DNA from: Dioszegia crocea
Taxonomy: Eukaryota; Basidiomycota; Tremellomycetes; Tremellales; Bulleribasidiaceae
Length of the DNA stretch: 64,000 nt
Direction: 5' to 3'
Assembly (NCBI GenBank): GCA_001600615.1
Contig: BCKK01000008.1
Location: 781,604 to 845,603, forward strand
Within the stretch, counting starts at the first letter, position 1, and each line of letters starts with the position of its first letter. Positions 42,821 to 51,681 of this stretch are shown here, piece by piece. The notes under the pieces were generated by a model. That model saw only the letters and a list, made by a program, of their open reading frames with translations, ran no database searches and had not been told where the DNA came from. The position numbers were made by a program, and so were the translations under genes.

Positions 42821-44299
42821 ATGCACGAAATCGCCGTAACTCCCTCGGTGCCAACGCCAACGATACTGATGGGGGATTTCACCTCCATCGTCACTATCTT
42901 AGCCACCATCACGGTCGCCTCTGTCGAACCGAAGGCTGCTACCCAGGATGAGGAGGTACCAGCTCCAACAATAATCCTCTGGTTTATAGCGGTACCAACG
43001 GTTATCGCGACAATCGTCACGATGATCGTTTACTTTAGCAGTATCCTTCGGACGGCTTCCGAGCTCATTTCCATCTCTATCCTAATCCTCAACCACCTCC
43101 GTCGGCAACTTCGCACCCACATCTCTCCCTTCATCCTCTACAGTGTGCTTCGCCTAACTCCTCCTCACAATCTTGCCACGTCCGAGACACTCGTCACCCT
43201 CATGGTCGGGCACCTTTCGCGGCATGACCTCGTCCTCTGCTGTCGCGTCAGCAGGCTCTTCTTCGAGGTGGCGGGTAGGGAGCTTTACGGATCAAGCACG
43301 GGCTTGATTGGTGGGAAGGAAAACTTCTACTCCTGGCTAGGAGGAGATTACCCGCTGGAGTGGTATCTTCCACTATCGGTACGCACAAGGCCGGCGCTGT
43401 TTGCTGGAATCGCCAGAGCCGAGGCGTACGATGTTTCTGGACCGATCGTTCCACAGTTGGGCTCAAAGCTCTGGAACGCTTGGGCGGGATATACTCCTCA
43501 ACCTCCTCAGCCATCCAAGCTCAAGCGTGCCCTCCTTCGTCATGTCCTACACCTGACCTATGGTCTGGATATTCTACAAAACCCAGACTATGACCATATC
43601 CCTTCGCGCGATTTATTCCCATCTTTGGTCACTCTGACCCTCCCATACATCCGCATGTATAAGGTCTACTGGGAGCTCCCCCTCCTCGTCAATCTTCGGC
43701 CCCGTCACATCCGGCTCACCCTCATCCGGGCTCTTGGGACTGAGTTGGGCCACCACCCATACTACCTAGGCTCGGACCTCGGTTCGAGAGTAGAAAAGGT
43801 CACACTACATTTTGTCGATTGTCGAGTGCCGGTTCCTTTCACTCTGCGCACTCTTACAATCGGTTGGCCGAGGTCGATGAGTCAAATCGACCTTGTCTTC
43901 ATGGTTCCCACCCCCAGTTCCGCACTCGGATACCACTCTTTTGCCCATCCCTTACCAGTATTGCTCCCGTTTATGGGTACTGAGATTCGTCTCGTCGCCC
44001 TCACGGTTTCTTACATCCTGCCATCGGCGTTCGCAGTAATGTCTGCCGGCGGATGTATCCGGATAATCGGCCTGGGCGAGAGGTCTCTCGTGGATGTAAC
44101 GTCGGCGGAGAGTACGGGGTCAGTCCAGGCAAAAGGAGAAAATCTGGACATCAGATTTGCAGCAATGCTAGAGGAGGAGTATGCGAAACGGCTGACTACG
44201 AAGGGGGTCGCTGTGGGCGAGGCGGGGTTGCTAGCGGGAAGGCTAGAGTTTCTGGGATTGAAGGATTACATGAAGGAGAAGGCTGTGCCTCCGTTCTAA
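42821..44299 (+). CDS. F-box-like array member 10, 492 aa
   Basis: Intact intronless gene. Two hydrophobic stretches precede the domain: residues about 20-34 (FTSIVTILATITVAS) and 50-73 (TIILWFIAVPTVIATIVTMI). F-box at 120-157 (TSETLVTLMVGHLSRHDLVLCCRVSRLFFEVAG), then GSSTGLIGGKENFYSWLGG. The body has LKRALLRHVLHLTYGLDI, NLRPRHIRLTLIRALG, YYLGSDLGSRVEKVTLHFVDCR and GWPRSMSQIDLVFMVPTPS. The C-terminus is GLKDYMKEKAVPPF. Sister of member 9. The F-box carries QWV-like substitutions (LVTLMVGHL) and may bind Skp1 less canonically; this is inference. Confidence 0.86.
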   Translation: MHEIAVTPSVPTPTILMGDFTSIVTILATITVASVEPKAATQDEEVPAPTIILWFIAVPTVIATIVTMIVYFSSILRTASELISISILILNHLRRQLRTHISPFILYSVLRLTPPHNLATSETLVTLMVGHLSRHDLVLCCRVSRLFFEVAGRELYGSSTGLIGGKENFYSWLGGDYPLEWYLPLSVRTRPALFAGIARAEAYDVSGPIVPQLGSKLWNAWAGYTPQPPQPSKLKRALLRHVLHLTYGLDILQNPDYDHIPSRDLFPSLVTLTLPYIRMYKVYWELPLLVNLRPRHIRLTLIRALGTELGHHPYYLGSDLGSRVEKVTLHFVDCRVPVPFTLRTLTIGWPRSMSQIDLVFMVPTPSSALGYHSFAHPLPVLLPFMGTEIRLVALTVSYILPSAFAVMSAGGCIRIIGLGERSLVDVTSAESTGSVQAKGENLDIRFAAMLEEEYAKRLTTKGVAVGEAGLLAGRLEFLGLKDYMKEKAVPPF

Positions 44300-44878
44300 T
44301 TCCGACTAGCGTACCGTTCTGGGGCGCGGTGATAGCTGGGTGTTGGTTAACAGCAGCGAAGAGCGGAAGTCAGCGGAATTCATCGGAGGAGGAGGAGACA
44401 GTGGGACCTTCAGAATCATCAGTGTTAGATGGAGCCGGTGTATCTGATGTAGCAGACTTCCACATCCTCGTCTTCTACACGGTAAAGATACGGCATATGT
44501 ACCTACTACGATTGGAGTCGATGGGCGAGAGCGCAGCCTCTCACATATATGCCTCACCTAAAGGCGCAAAGAACCGACTGGGATTCTAGGCCAGATTTCG
44601 CCCTAGAGTTAAAAACGGGCTGAATCCTGATTCGAGCCGGAGATTTGCGGCGTTATCGACGTGGCTAGGCTGGGTGTTTCGGAGACCGGGTCTATCTCCG
44701 AGCATTCCTCATTCTGCTGCACTTTCAACGCCGACCTCTTTCAGAGTGCAGAGCATTTGTATCCCTCCGCCCTTAACATCAAATTGACAATAATATCCAC
44801 CATAAGAAACGCTCAATACCCTCGACCAGAACCCGAAAAACTCCTCCGCCAGCGCCCAACTTGAAGCTCTCCACCACG
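44300..44878. other. Array spacer 10/11
   Basis: No family remnant found on either strand. Open frames (44053-44589 +, 44306-44557 -) lack family motifs. TTG at 44861 is in frame with member 11 but is not a start. Confidence 0.4.
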
Positions 44879-46171
44879 ATGGCGCAATTCAACAAGCGCC
44901 TCATCCGGCGCAACGTGGGCTTCATCATCATCATCATGTTGATTATACCCCTCGCCTTCCTGTTCTTCGTCCTGTTTCTCGGCGTTGCAACCTACGAAAT
45001 TATCATCAATGTAACCCACCGCTTCCTTCGCTACTACCGTAGTGCCACCCGACCCTGGCTAGACTCCCATATCCTGCGAACAGACCCACGTCGCACTATT
45101 TTCACCGATGATTTGGTCCCCCTCATCTTCACCCATTTAGAAGAGAGGGATCTTGTCCGTTGTTGTCGGGTCAGCCGACTTTGCTTCGACGTTGCTGGGA
45201 AGGCGGTATACAGCTCGAAGCGGGGAGTGGCTGTAGGAGCGGAGAAGTGCTACCGCTGGGCAGAATGCTCTTGCGGAGAGGAAAGATGCCGGAGGGACGG
45301 GCATAAGGGAAACAAAACGGAGCAGGAACGGACGAGCTTATTCAATGAGCAGACATTGTGGTCACGGTTCAGACACACCTTCGAAGTCCAATGGCCTTAC
45401 CTCTCACCAAACCTTCTTACGACTCCCCTCCTTTCTCAACGCAAATTGGCTTTGCTACAACGGACACGCCATCTAGTCTATACGGCTGATCGCTCTACCC
45501 GCGAATATGACAACTTCGATTCGTCAATGCTATTCCCACGCCTCGATACCCTGACCATTCAACATTCCCAACGCACAGTCCAGTGGAGTAGTCCATTCTT
45601 GGCCAATCTCCAGCCCAAACATATCCGACTCGTCCACATCCCCTCCATCGCTCGCCCCTCTCACATCAGCTTCATCCTTCCAGAACCAAAGCTCGGAAGG
45701 AGGACGGAAAAAATTACCGTGCACTTCTCTTGTCAAAAGCTGGGGGGGTACGATGATCTCCCAATCCAAATCAAATGGCCCCCACTGGTCAAATTCATCG
45801 ATTTCGTCTTCCTTCCCCCTCTCGTCGGGGTACCAACGCCTAGAAACCGCCTGACTCCCATCCTCGATTTCACTCATCTCCAGTCCCCCTTCATTCACAG
45901 CCCAGAAGTCCCAAGCGTAGCCGCAGACGTCGGGCGGCTTCTATCCTCAGCAGCAAAGACTGGGGCGACCGTGCGAGTCGTCGGCTTGCACGAGGGGATG
46001 CGTGACTCCGGCATCGAAGCGGAGTTTAGAAGCATACTGGGCATAGAGTACGCCTTCCAGTTGCGGTCCGTCCAGGGGCTGAGTACGGATGAGGCAACGG
46101 AACGGGCGGGGCAGCTGGTGTATGTTGCGTTGGAGGACTATAGGGAGGAGAAGGATTTCCTGCCATTCTAG
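44879..46171 (+). CDS. F-box-like array member 11, 430 aa, with Cys/His insert
   Basis: Starts at ATG 44879 (MAQFNKRLIRRNVGFIIIIM); six more in-frame codons upstream begin with TTG. A strong transmembrane helix at residues 13-36 is preceded by basic residues, which favours a cytosolic N-terminus. F-box at 75-111 (FTDDLVPLIFTHLEERDLVRCCRVSRLCFDVAG). After GVAVGAEKCYRW comes a compact Cys/His cluster (C130, C132, C137, H142), shared in reduced form only with member 12. The body has RKLALLQRTRHLVYTADRSTREYD, SPFLANLQPKHIRLVHIPS, GRRTEKITVHFSCQ and KWPPLVKFIDFVFLPP. The C-terminus is ALEDYREEKDFLPF. Confidence 0.87.
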   Translation: MAQFNKRLIRRNVGFIIIIMLIIPLAFLFFVLFLGVATYEIIINVTHRFLRYYRSATRPWLDSHILRTDPRRTIFTDDLVPLIFTHLEERDLVRCCRVSRLCFDVAGKAVYSSKRGVAVGAEKCYRWAECSCGEERCRRDGHKGNKTEQERTSLFNEQTLWSRFRHTFEVQWPYLSPNLLTTPLLSQRKLALLQRTRHLVYTADRSTREYDNFDSSMLFPRLDTLTIQHSQRTVQWSSPFLANLQPKHIRLVHIPSIARPSHISFILPEPKLGRRTEKITVHFSCQKLGGYDDLPIQIKWPPLVKFIDFVFLPPLVGVPTPRNRLTPILDFTHLQSPFIHSPEVPSVAADVGRLLSSAAKTGATVRVVGLHEGMRDSGIEAEFRSILGIEYAFQLRSVQGLSTDEATERAGQLVYVALEDYREEKDFLPF

Positions 46172-46559
46172 GCGATGGCGAGGTGGAAGGTGGAGTTCGA
46201 GGAGGGCGAGAATGGCGGACTAGAAAGTAGGGCAGAGAGGCGTTATGGAAATCCACCTCCTGCATGTACTGAGGCTGGAGGCGGGATGATGGTCGAGGAT
46301 GAGCAGGGGCGACTGGTGTGACCTGTGTGGGCAGAGGGGAGAGCAAAAGACCAAACTCTGACCGGGATGTTTTCGTAGGTTTCGGCATGCAAAGCTGTCA
46401 TGAGCACTGCTGATTTGCTGATAGAGCGATTCGTGCGCCTCACATGGGCAGCTTCTAGACTCGTGATACACCTAGCTGAACAGCCAGATCGATCGGCCAT
46501 AAGGCGACCTCGATTGCCGGTCTGCCGTAAGCAGCCCGTCGCGTCGTCGTGTCGAATTA
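46172..46559. other. Array spacer 11/12
   Basis: No gene or shared motif recognised. Confidence 0.4.
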
Positions 46560-47909
46560 ATGAGTGTTTTATTTCTAACTCCTCCAACTATCCGTCCGTC
46601 CACTACTCCGATCGCCATGAGCCAGCCCCAGAAGAAAGGATCCTTGAAGGTTACTGCCATTATACTCGCCTGCCTTTTGATATTCATTCCCTGCGCCATA
46701 TTTCGGCTGGCCACTGTCATCTTGGGCAGCCTGTATGGCAGGCTAAACCTCCTCCGTCGCTATTTCCGCCTCTCCATCGCCCCCTGGGTCCGCACTAGCG
46801 TTCTTCGACAACCTCTACCTACCTCAGCCGCGATTGCTGACATCCTACCCCTCATTTTCGCGCATTTGGACGACCCGGATCTCGCCCGATGCTGCCGCGT
46901 CAACCGACTTTGCTTCGAGGTGGCTGGAAGAGCTCTGTACAGCTCAGCCAAAGGCGTACCTATAAGCGGCGAGAAGTACTATCGGTGGCAGAAATGTACT
47001 TGCGAGGAGGCGTGCGAACATGCAGGCGTACTCGTAGCGCAGAGGAGGCGACGGCTGCTGGCTGAGTGCGAGAGATACGACTCGGATAAGCAGGATTTAA
47101 AATCCTTCGTCAAGGCGGAGTTCGCTCTCACGCTGGGAGCCTTCGCCAATCGCCCTCCCTACCCCATCTCTAAACCCAAACTATCCTTACTTGAACACAT
47201 CCGTCATCTGCGATATACGGCCGAACAGATCAAACGTCACCACAACACGGTCGATACGACCCACATGTTCCCGCACCTACACACCCTTACCATGCAACTT
47301 GCGGAGCCCTCTGTCAATTGGGACGACCCATTCTTGTCCAACCTCCGTCCCTCCCACATTAGGCTCGTCCACCTCCCCTCCCTCCAAATCCCTACCCCCG
47401 AAATACCTCTTCTATGCAACTCGGCGCTCGGCCAGCGAGCGGAAAAGATCACAATCCACATCATGTGTGGTGAGTTAAGATCGGTCTACAAGGACTTTTT
47501 CAAGGTCAACTGGCCATCCTCGACACGCCAAATCGATATTGTCTTTATGGCTCCGAATCCCGCTGTCGGTTCAGCCTCACCGGACGAGCGGATCAGCCCT
47601 TACTACAACTTTACCCCTGCTCAACCACCCAACATGCGTATGCAGAACATGACGGATGTTTCGCTAGAGATTGCGCAGCTGCTAGGCTCTGCATCGATGA
47701 CCCAGGCGACAGTGCGGGTCGTCGGGCTGCACGAGAGTCTGCCGAGCGCGGCTGAGGATGAAATGTTTAGGGAGTTGTTGAAGGAGGATCTCGTTGCTGA
47801 AATGGAGGATGGTCAGGTGGAAAGGCAGAGAGCAGAACAGCGGGCTGAGGAGCTGGTGTATGTTTCGCTGGGCGACTATGTTCAGGAGGAGGGCTTCTTG
47901 TCGTTCTGA
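46560..47909 (+). CDS. F-box-like array member 12, 449 aa, with Cys/His insert
   Basis: ATG 46560 (MSVLFLTPPTIRPSTTPIAM); ATG 46617 (MSQPQKKGSLK) is an equally good start just before the transmembrane helix (residues 31-55, VTAIILACLLIFIPCAIFRL). F-box at 90-127 (AAIADILPLIFAHLDDPDLARCCRVNRLCFEVAG). The insert after KYYRW has C146, C148, C152 and H154 followed by a basic run (AQRRRRLL). The body has SKPKLSLLEHIRHLRYTAEQ, DPFLSNLRPSHIRLVHLPS, GQRAEKITIHIMCG and NWPSSTRQIDIVFMAP. The C-terminus is SLGDYVQEEGFLSF. Sister of member 11. Confidence 0.87.
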   Translation: MSVLFLTPPTIRPSTTPIAMSQPQKKGSLKVTAIILACLLIFIPCAIFRLATVILGSLYGRLNLLRRYFRLSIAPWVRTSVLRQPLPTSAAIADILPLIFAHLDDPDLARCCRVNRLCFEVAGRALYSSAKGVPISGEKYYRWQKCTCEEACEHAGVLVAQRRRRLLAECERYDSDKQDLKSFVKAEFALTLGAFANRPPYPISKPKLSLLEHIRHLRYTAEQIKRHHNTVDTTHMFPHLHTLTMQLAEPSVNWDDPFLSNLRPSHIRLVHLPSLQIPTPEIPLLCNSALGQRAEKITIHIMCGELRSVYKDFFKVNWPSSTRQIDIVFMAPNPAVGSASPDERISPYYNFTPAQPPNMRMQNMTDVSLEIAQLLGSASMTQATVRVVGLHESLPSAAEDEMFRELLKEDLVAEMEDGQVERQRAEQRAEELVYVSLGDYVQEEGFLSF

Positions 47910-48564
47910 GCAGCTAGATGTAGGTTGTTTTATCTTGGGACGGGGCAAGGCTGACTATTCTAGGTTAATCGCCTCAAATATTCTCAAATGTTCTCGATTC
48001 CTATATTTGTCATCCATCTCTCTTGTACTCGATATCTCTCTTTGTCTCCCTTCGGAAAAGCTCAGACTGTACGTGTTTGGATTCGCGATCTCCGTTCGTG
48101 GTATGATGCTGACCCTGCTTAGAAACATGTCGCCATTCTCACATACCCATATCCTTGCCGCACGGCCACTTTCCCACCGCAACCCTCAACGCTTCATGCC
48201 TTCCCTCGTGGACCGTCCCCGGACATCGGCGCCCTTGACCAAGATCGATTTTTTGGTTCACCCTTCCATGCTCTTCTTCAGGTGAGCCTTTGACTGTGAC
48301 CTTGCGGACGCCCCACACTCTCAACTTGAATGCTGATCACAGCAGACTCTTCTTCACGATATACCATTTCGACACTCGCGGTGTACGTAATCGATGTTTC
48401 ATCCGCACGGGCTTGTTCCGGTCTCGGCCCGGTCGGCCGGCCGAGCGTCACTCGAATTCCTCCCGCACCGCCTTGCAGTTTCGTCGTCATTCCTATGAAT
48501 TCATGTTTGATCCAGTTGCTCACCTAACCTATCCCCGCCAAAGGTGAAGAGAAAAGACGGCCTC
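47910..48564. other. Array spacer 12/13 with a possible small spliced gene
   Basis: An ATG at 48103 (MMLTLLRNMSPFSHTHIL) runs to a GTGAGC donor at 48282. An acceptor at 48342 (CTGATCACAG) leads to another open stretch ending at 48547. This could be a lost anchor exon of member 13 or a small gene, but I cannot join it in frame to member 13. Confidence 0.3.
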
Positions 48565-49683
48565 ATGGGCCGAAACATCAAGGGCTTGTTGAGCCTGAAA
48601 GTCGGACGCTTCTTCGCTCGTCGCCCCCGAGGCAAACCTGCCCCAATCCTCATTCCCGATGTCCTCATCCTCATCTTTGCCCATCTCAGCCGATCCGACC
48701 TCGCACGCTGTATAGCTGTCAATCATCTCTTTGCCGATATCGCCAGCGAGGCACTCTACTCTTCCCCTACCGCAGTGGAATTTGGCCGAGAATGGCGGTA
48801 CCCGACCGGAAAGAACCACGAAATCATCCCTCGAAACATCTTTTCAGGAATTGATAAACCTCTATCGATAGCCAATGGCTCTCCTCTACCTCCCACGAAA
48901 AGAAGACCGAAATACACGGCGTTTTACCCCTCCGCCCTAAAGTTCAAATGGCTAGAACATGTCCGACACCTGGCGTATCACAGTCATCCATTCGAGGAAT
49001 GCGATGAACTCGCCGCACCTACCCCTTTCCCTTCCCTTGAGACTCTCACCGTCTATCCCCTCTCCATACATAAGATCCTCTGGCGATCATCCCTCCTCGC
49101 GAACCTTCGGCCTACACATATCAGACTCGCCCAGATTCCCAATATCGGTCAATCACCGTCATCATTCGCGCTGGACAAGGAGATCGGAACGAAAGCAACG
49201 AAAGTCACCGTCCACTTCTTACAGTGCCTCCCTCCTAAATCCTCTAAGGCAGGCGACGAGCCTATCTTAACTGTCAAATGGCCACCGAAGATCAGACAGC
49301 TGGATTTGGTCTTCATGGTGCCGACATCGTCATCGAGCGGGGTAGTGGGACAAGGCGGAACTGTGTCGGTGCCACTGTGGGACAATGAGATCGAGGAGAA
49401 CGCGAAGGCGGTAGCAAGATTTATGGCAACGGCAGGGATGAGATGTGGTTGTCGGGTGATTGGGTTGGGCAAGAGCTTTAAGGTGGCGGCAAATCACGAG
49501 TTGTTTTCCGAGGCGAGTCAGGCGGAATGGGAGACGACCTTTTCTGAATCGTTACTTTCCGAGTATCGGGATGCGCTGGTGCGGATGAAGATGGAGGTTA
49601 CAAAGGCGGCTAAGATGGCTGAAGAGGTGGAAATGTTGACGTTGGAGCAGTATTGGCAGGAGAAGGGCACTATACCGTTGTAG
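48565..49683 (+). CDS. F-box-like array member 13, 372 aa, no membrane anchor
   Basis: Starts at ATG 48565 (MGRNIKGLLSLKVGRFFARR); the frame opens at 48544 with GTG. It has a basic N-terminus without a hydrophobic helix, so it would be soluble unless an upstream exon is missed. F-box at 28-66 (ILIPDVLILIFAHLSRSDLARCIAVNHLFADIA), then SSPTAVEFGREWRYP instead of the GVLxGxExYY segment. The body has SALKFKWLEHVRHLAYHSH, SSLLANLRPTHIRLAQIPN, EIGTKATKVTVHFLQC and KWPPKIRQLDLVFMVP. The C-terminus is TLEQYWQEKGTIPL. It pairs with member 14 (NLFxGxxKP region, missing anchor). Confidence 0.84.
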   Translation: MGRNIKGLLSLKVGRFFARRPRGKPAPILIPDVLILIFAHLSRSDLARCIAVNHLFADIASEALYSSPTAVEFGREWRYPTGKNHEIIPRNIFSGIDKPLSIANGSPLPPTKRRPKYTAFYPSALKFKWLEHVRHLAYHSHPFEECDELAAPTPFPSLETLTVYPLSIHKILWRSSLLANLRPTHIRLAQIPNIGQSPSSFALDKEIGTKATKVTVHFLQCLPPKSSKAGDEPILTVKWPPKIRQLDLVFMVPTSSSSGVVGQGGTVSVPLWDNEIEENAKAVARFMATAGMRCGCRVIGLGKSFKVAANHELFSEASQAEWETTFSESLLSEYRDALVRMKMEVTKAAKMAEEVEMLTLEQYWQEKGTIPL

Positions 49684-50085
49684 TTCTGGCTTGTTGTTCT
49701 CAATCTGTTGTATTATGCTCGTTGTGCGAATACGTAGCTCGGGCACTCGGATATGAGTCAGGCGTTCATCGTGCAGCCTGCAGACGTGAGCCAGCTTGCC
49801 AAGTGACTATAGGATGCAGAGGCGCAAGGGTGAATCCTCCGAGAATCCGCCGTTGTGTCTCGCCATGTAAGCAGCATCTCCTCCATCACAATCTCTAGCT
49901 CATTTAGCGCTGGGGCTTCTCATATCGTGCTTGTCAGAGTGTAGTGAGTGTTCTGTAACTGGTGAATTACCCGTCGCTGACCCGGATCCAGGGCTGGCAC
50001 GACGGCGACGTCAATGACCTAGTCATCAATCCAACGACCAGGGGCTTCCACTTGGGCTTCCACCACACCAACGACCAGCAGCCCA
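49684..50085. other. Array spacer 13/14
   Basis: No gene, motif or repeat recognised. Confidence 0.4.
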
Positions 50086-51381
50086 ATGGGCAACCAAGTC
50101 CGAATCAAGCGCGCCTCGCGTCCACATTCCCTGCCTCCACCTCCATCACCTCCAAGCCCCGGCTCCTTCGTCCTAATCGATGACATCCTTCCTTTAGTTC
50201 TCGTCCATCTCTCCACTCCCGACGTCCTCAATTGCCTATACGCCTCTCGGCTCTTCTTCGACTCCGCCACACGGATCCTATACTCCACAGTGGTATATGG
50301 GCGAGAGTGGGAGAAGATCCAGAATGGTCGATCCGGAAAGCCCATCTCTATCCCTCGGAACCTATTCCAAGGGGTGGAGAAACCCCCACTTCCTAAACCT
50401 GTACCTCCCAGATCACTCGTTCGCCGAATTCTACATTTCTCCCCAACCCGCATACTGCAGGAGTCAACGGGCGGTCCACGTCGACTTGTCCTCTCCTCTA
50501 TGAAGATCCAGGCCCTCAGCCATATTCGAGATTTAACATACTACGGTCATCCCTCCACACAGAGCGACTTCATCCCCCTTCCCAACCTCCTTCCCTCCCT
50601 TGACACTCTCACCATCATATCCCACCGGCTACCCTCTCGGCGCCCACATTATACAGAGGTCAAATGGGGCTTAGCCGACCCCGAGCCCCACTTCATCGAC
50701 TGGACTTCTCCACTCTTGCGTAGCCTCCGACCAAAGCATCTCCGACTTTTACATATACCCGCCGTTTACAATCCGGAGTATAACCATTATCCCCTCCAAG
50801 AGACATTCGGATCGTCGGTCGAAAGGCTTACTATCCACTTCATGACTTGCGTTACGGACCGGTATGGTCGCCCTCCATTGTGTTATCATCGTGGGTATCC
50901 CGTTACCTTCACATGGCCCATCCCCTCCTGCATCGACACAGGATGGGCCTCAACCGCCGGTCTGAAAAGATTCGATCTGGTATTCATTTTGGAGGATGAA
51001 CCTAGTCTTACGGAAATCGGGGCAAGTCGGCCAGTGTTTCACAGTATGACTCCTCCGTCAATACGAGAAGAGTATATCGGAGACACGACAGCTGCAGTGG
51101 CGGAAATACTGGTGTCGGCTGTAGGGAAGGGAGATCGGGCATTGGAGATAAGGCTCGTAGGTCTAGGAGCGGAGTTTTTCGGGTGTAGGACGGACGGCAT
51201 GTTCATGAGGCCGAAGCAATATCAGCTTGAAGAGATGTTTGATGCCCAACTAAGGGCGAAGTACATCGATGGGCTGGTGAAGACTGGGATGGCGGAGACG
51301 GAGGCAGCGAACTGGGCAGATGAGCTGGAAGACGTCTCGCTTTGGCGTTATCGGGCGGAGGAGGGTTGCCTGTCATTCTAG
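50086..51381 (+). CDS. F-box-like array member 14, 431 aa, no membrane anchor
   Basis: Intact intronless gene closing the + array. A basic, Pro-rich leader (MGNQVRIKRASRPHSLPPPP) replaces the hydrophobic helix. F-box at 29-66 (VLIDDILPLVLVHLSTPDVLNCLYASRLFFDSA), then STVVYGREWEKI and IPRNLFQGVEKPP, as in member 13 (IPRNIFSGIDKP). The body has SSMKIQALSHIRDLTYYGH, an insertion around SHRLPSRRPHYTEVKWGLAD, SPLLRSLRPKHLRLLHIPA, TFGSSVERLTIHFMTC and GLKRFDLVFILE. The C-terminus is SLWRYRAEEGCLSF. It is one of the most diverged + members. Confidence 0.86.
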   Translation: MGNQVRIKRASRPHSLPPPPSPPSPGSFVLIDDILPLVLVHLSTPDVLNCLYASRLFFDSATRILYSTVVYGREWEKIQNGRSGKPISIPRNLFQGVEKPPLPKPVPPRSLVRRILHFSPTRILQESTGGPRRLVLSSMKIQALSHIRDLTYYGHPSTQSDFIPLPNLLPSLDTLTIISHRLPSRRPHYTEVKWGLADPEPHFIDWTSPLLRSLRPKHLRLLHIPAVYNPEYNHYPLQETFGSSVERLTIHFMTCVTDRYGRPPLCYHRGYPVTFTWPIPSCIDTGWASTAGLKRFDLVFILEDEPSLTEIGASRPVFHSMTPPSIREEYIGDTTAAVAEILVSAVGKGDRALEIRLVGLGAEFFGCRTDGMFMRPKQYQLEEMFDAQLRAKYIDGLVKTGMAETEAANWADELEDVSLWRYRAEEGCLSF

Positions 51382-51681
51382 GGATGTGGATGGGTGGATG
51401 GGTAGGAGAATCTATCGTCGATACCACCCATCACCTTTCTCCGATCCGGATTCAGTATCCCCTCACTCATCTCTACCATCCGACGTCGACAAGCTACAAC
51501 ACATTCTTAATCCCGGAGTACATGGGGAGTGAGGCTTACATGCCGCTCTCCTCCAGGCCTTTGGGCTCGTAACTGCACGAGACATGGAAGCGTGTCCTTA
51601 TCAGGTAGTATAGTTGTATGTGTTGTATGATTTAAATGGTCGATAGAAGTCTTGTACAGGAAACACCATACATGACACACA

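Larger units (their letters stand above)
28170..51381 (+). repeat. Tandem array of F-box-like genes (13 members plus a remnant)
   Basis: Head-to-tail + strand genes with a period of about 1.3-2.2 kb and spacers of about 250-650 bp. The shared protein plan is an N-terminal hydrophobic segment in most; an F-box core (ILPLIFxHLxRxDLVRCCRVxRLFFE) followed by ALYGxRxGVLxGxExYYxW; SPLKLxLLRxVRHLxYxTD; LFPxLxTLTIQ; W..PFLSNLRPKHIRLxH; LGSRxEKVTxHFxDC; KWPxSLKQIDLVFMAP; RIIGLG; and the end EYxxExDFLPF. Nearest neighbours are most alike: members 2-4, members 1/5/6, 9/10, 11/12, 13/14. Further members lie on minus at 60046-62733 and 63750-63929. Intact members are intronless although flanking genes have many introns. 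Confidence 0.9.
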
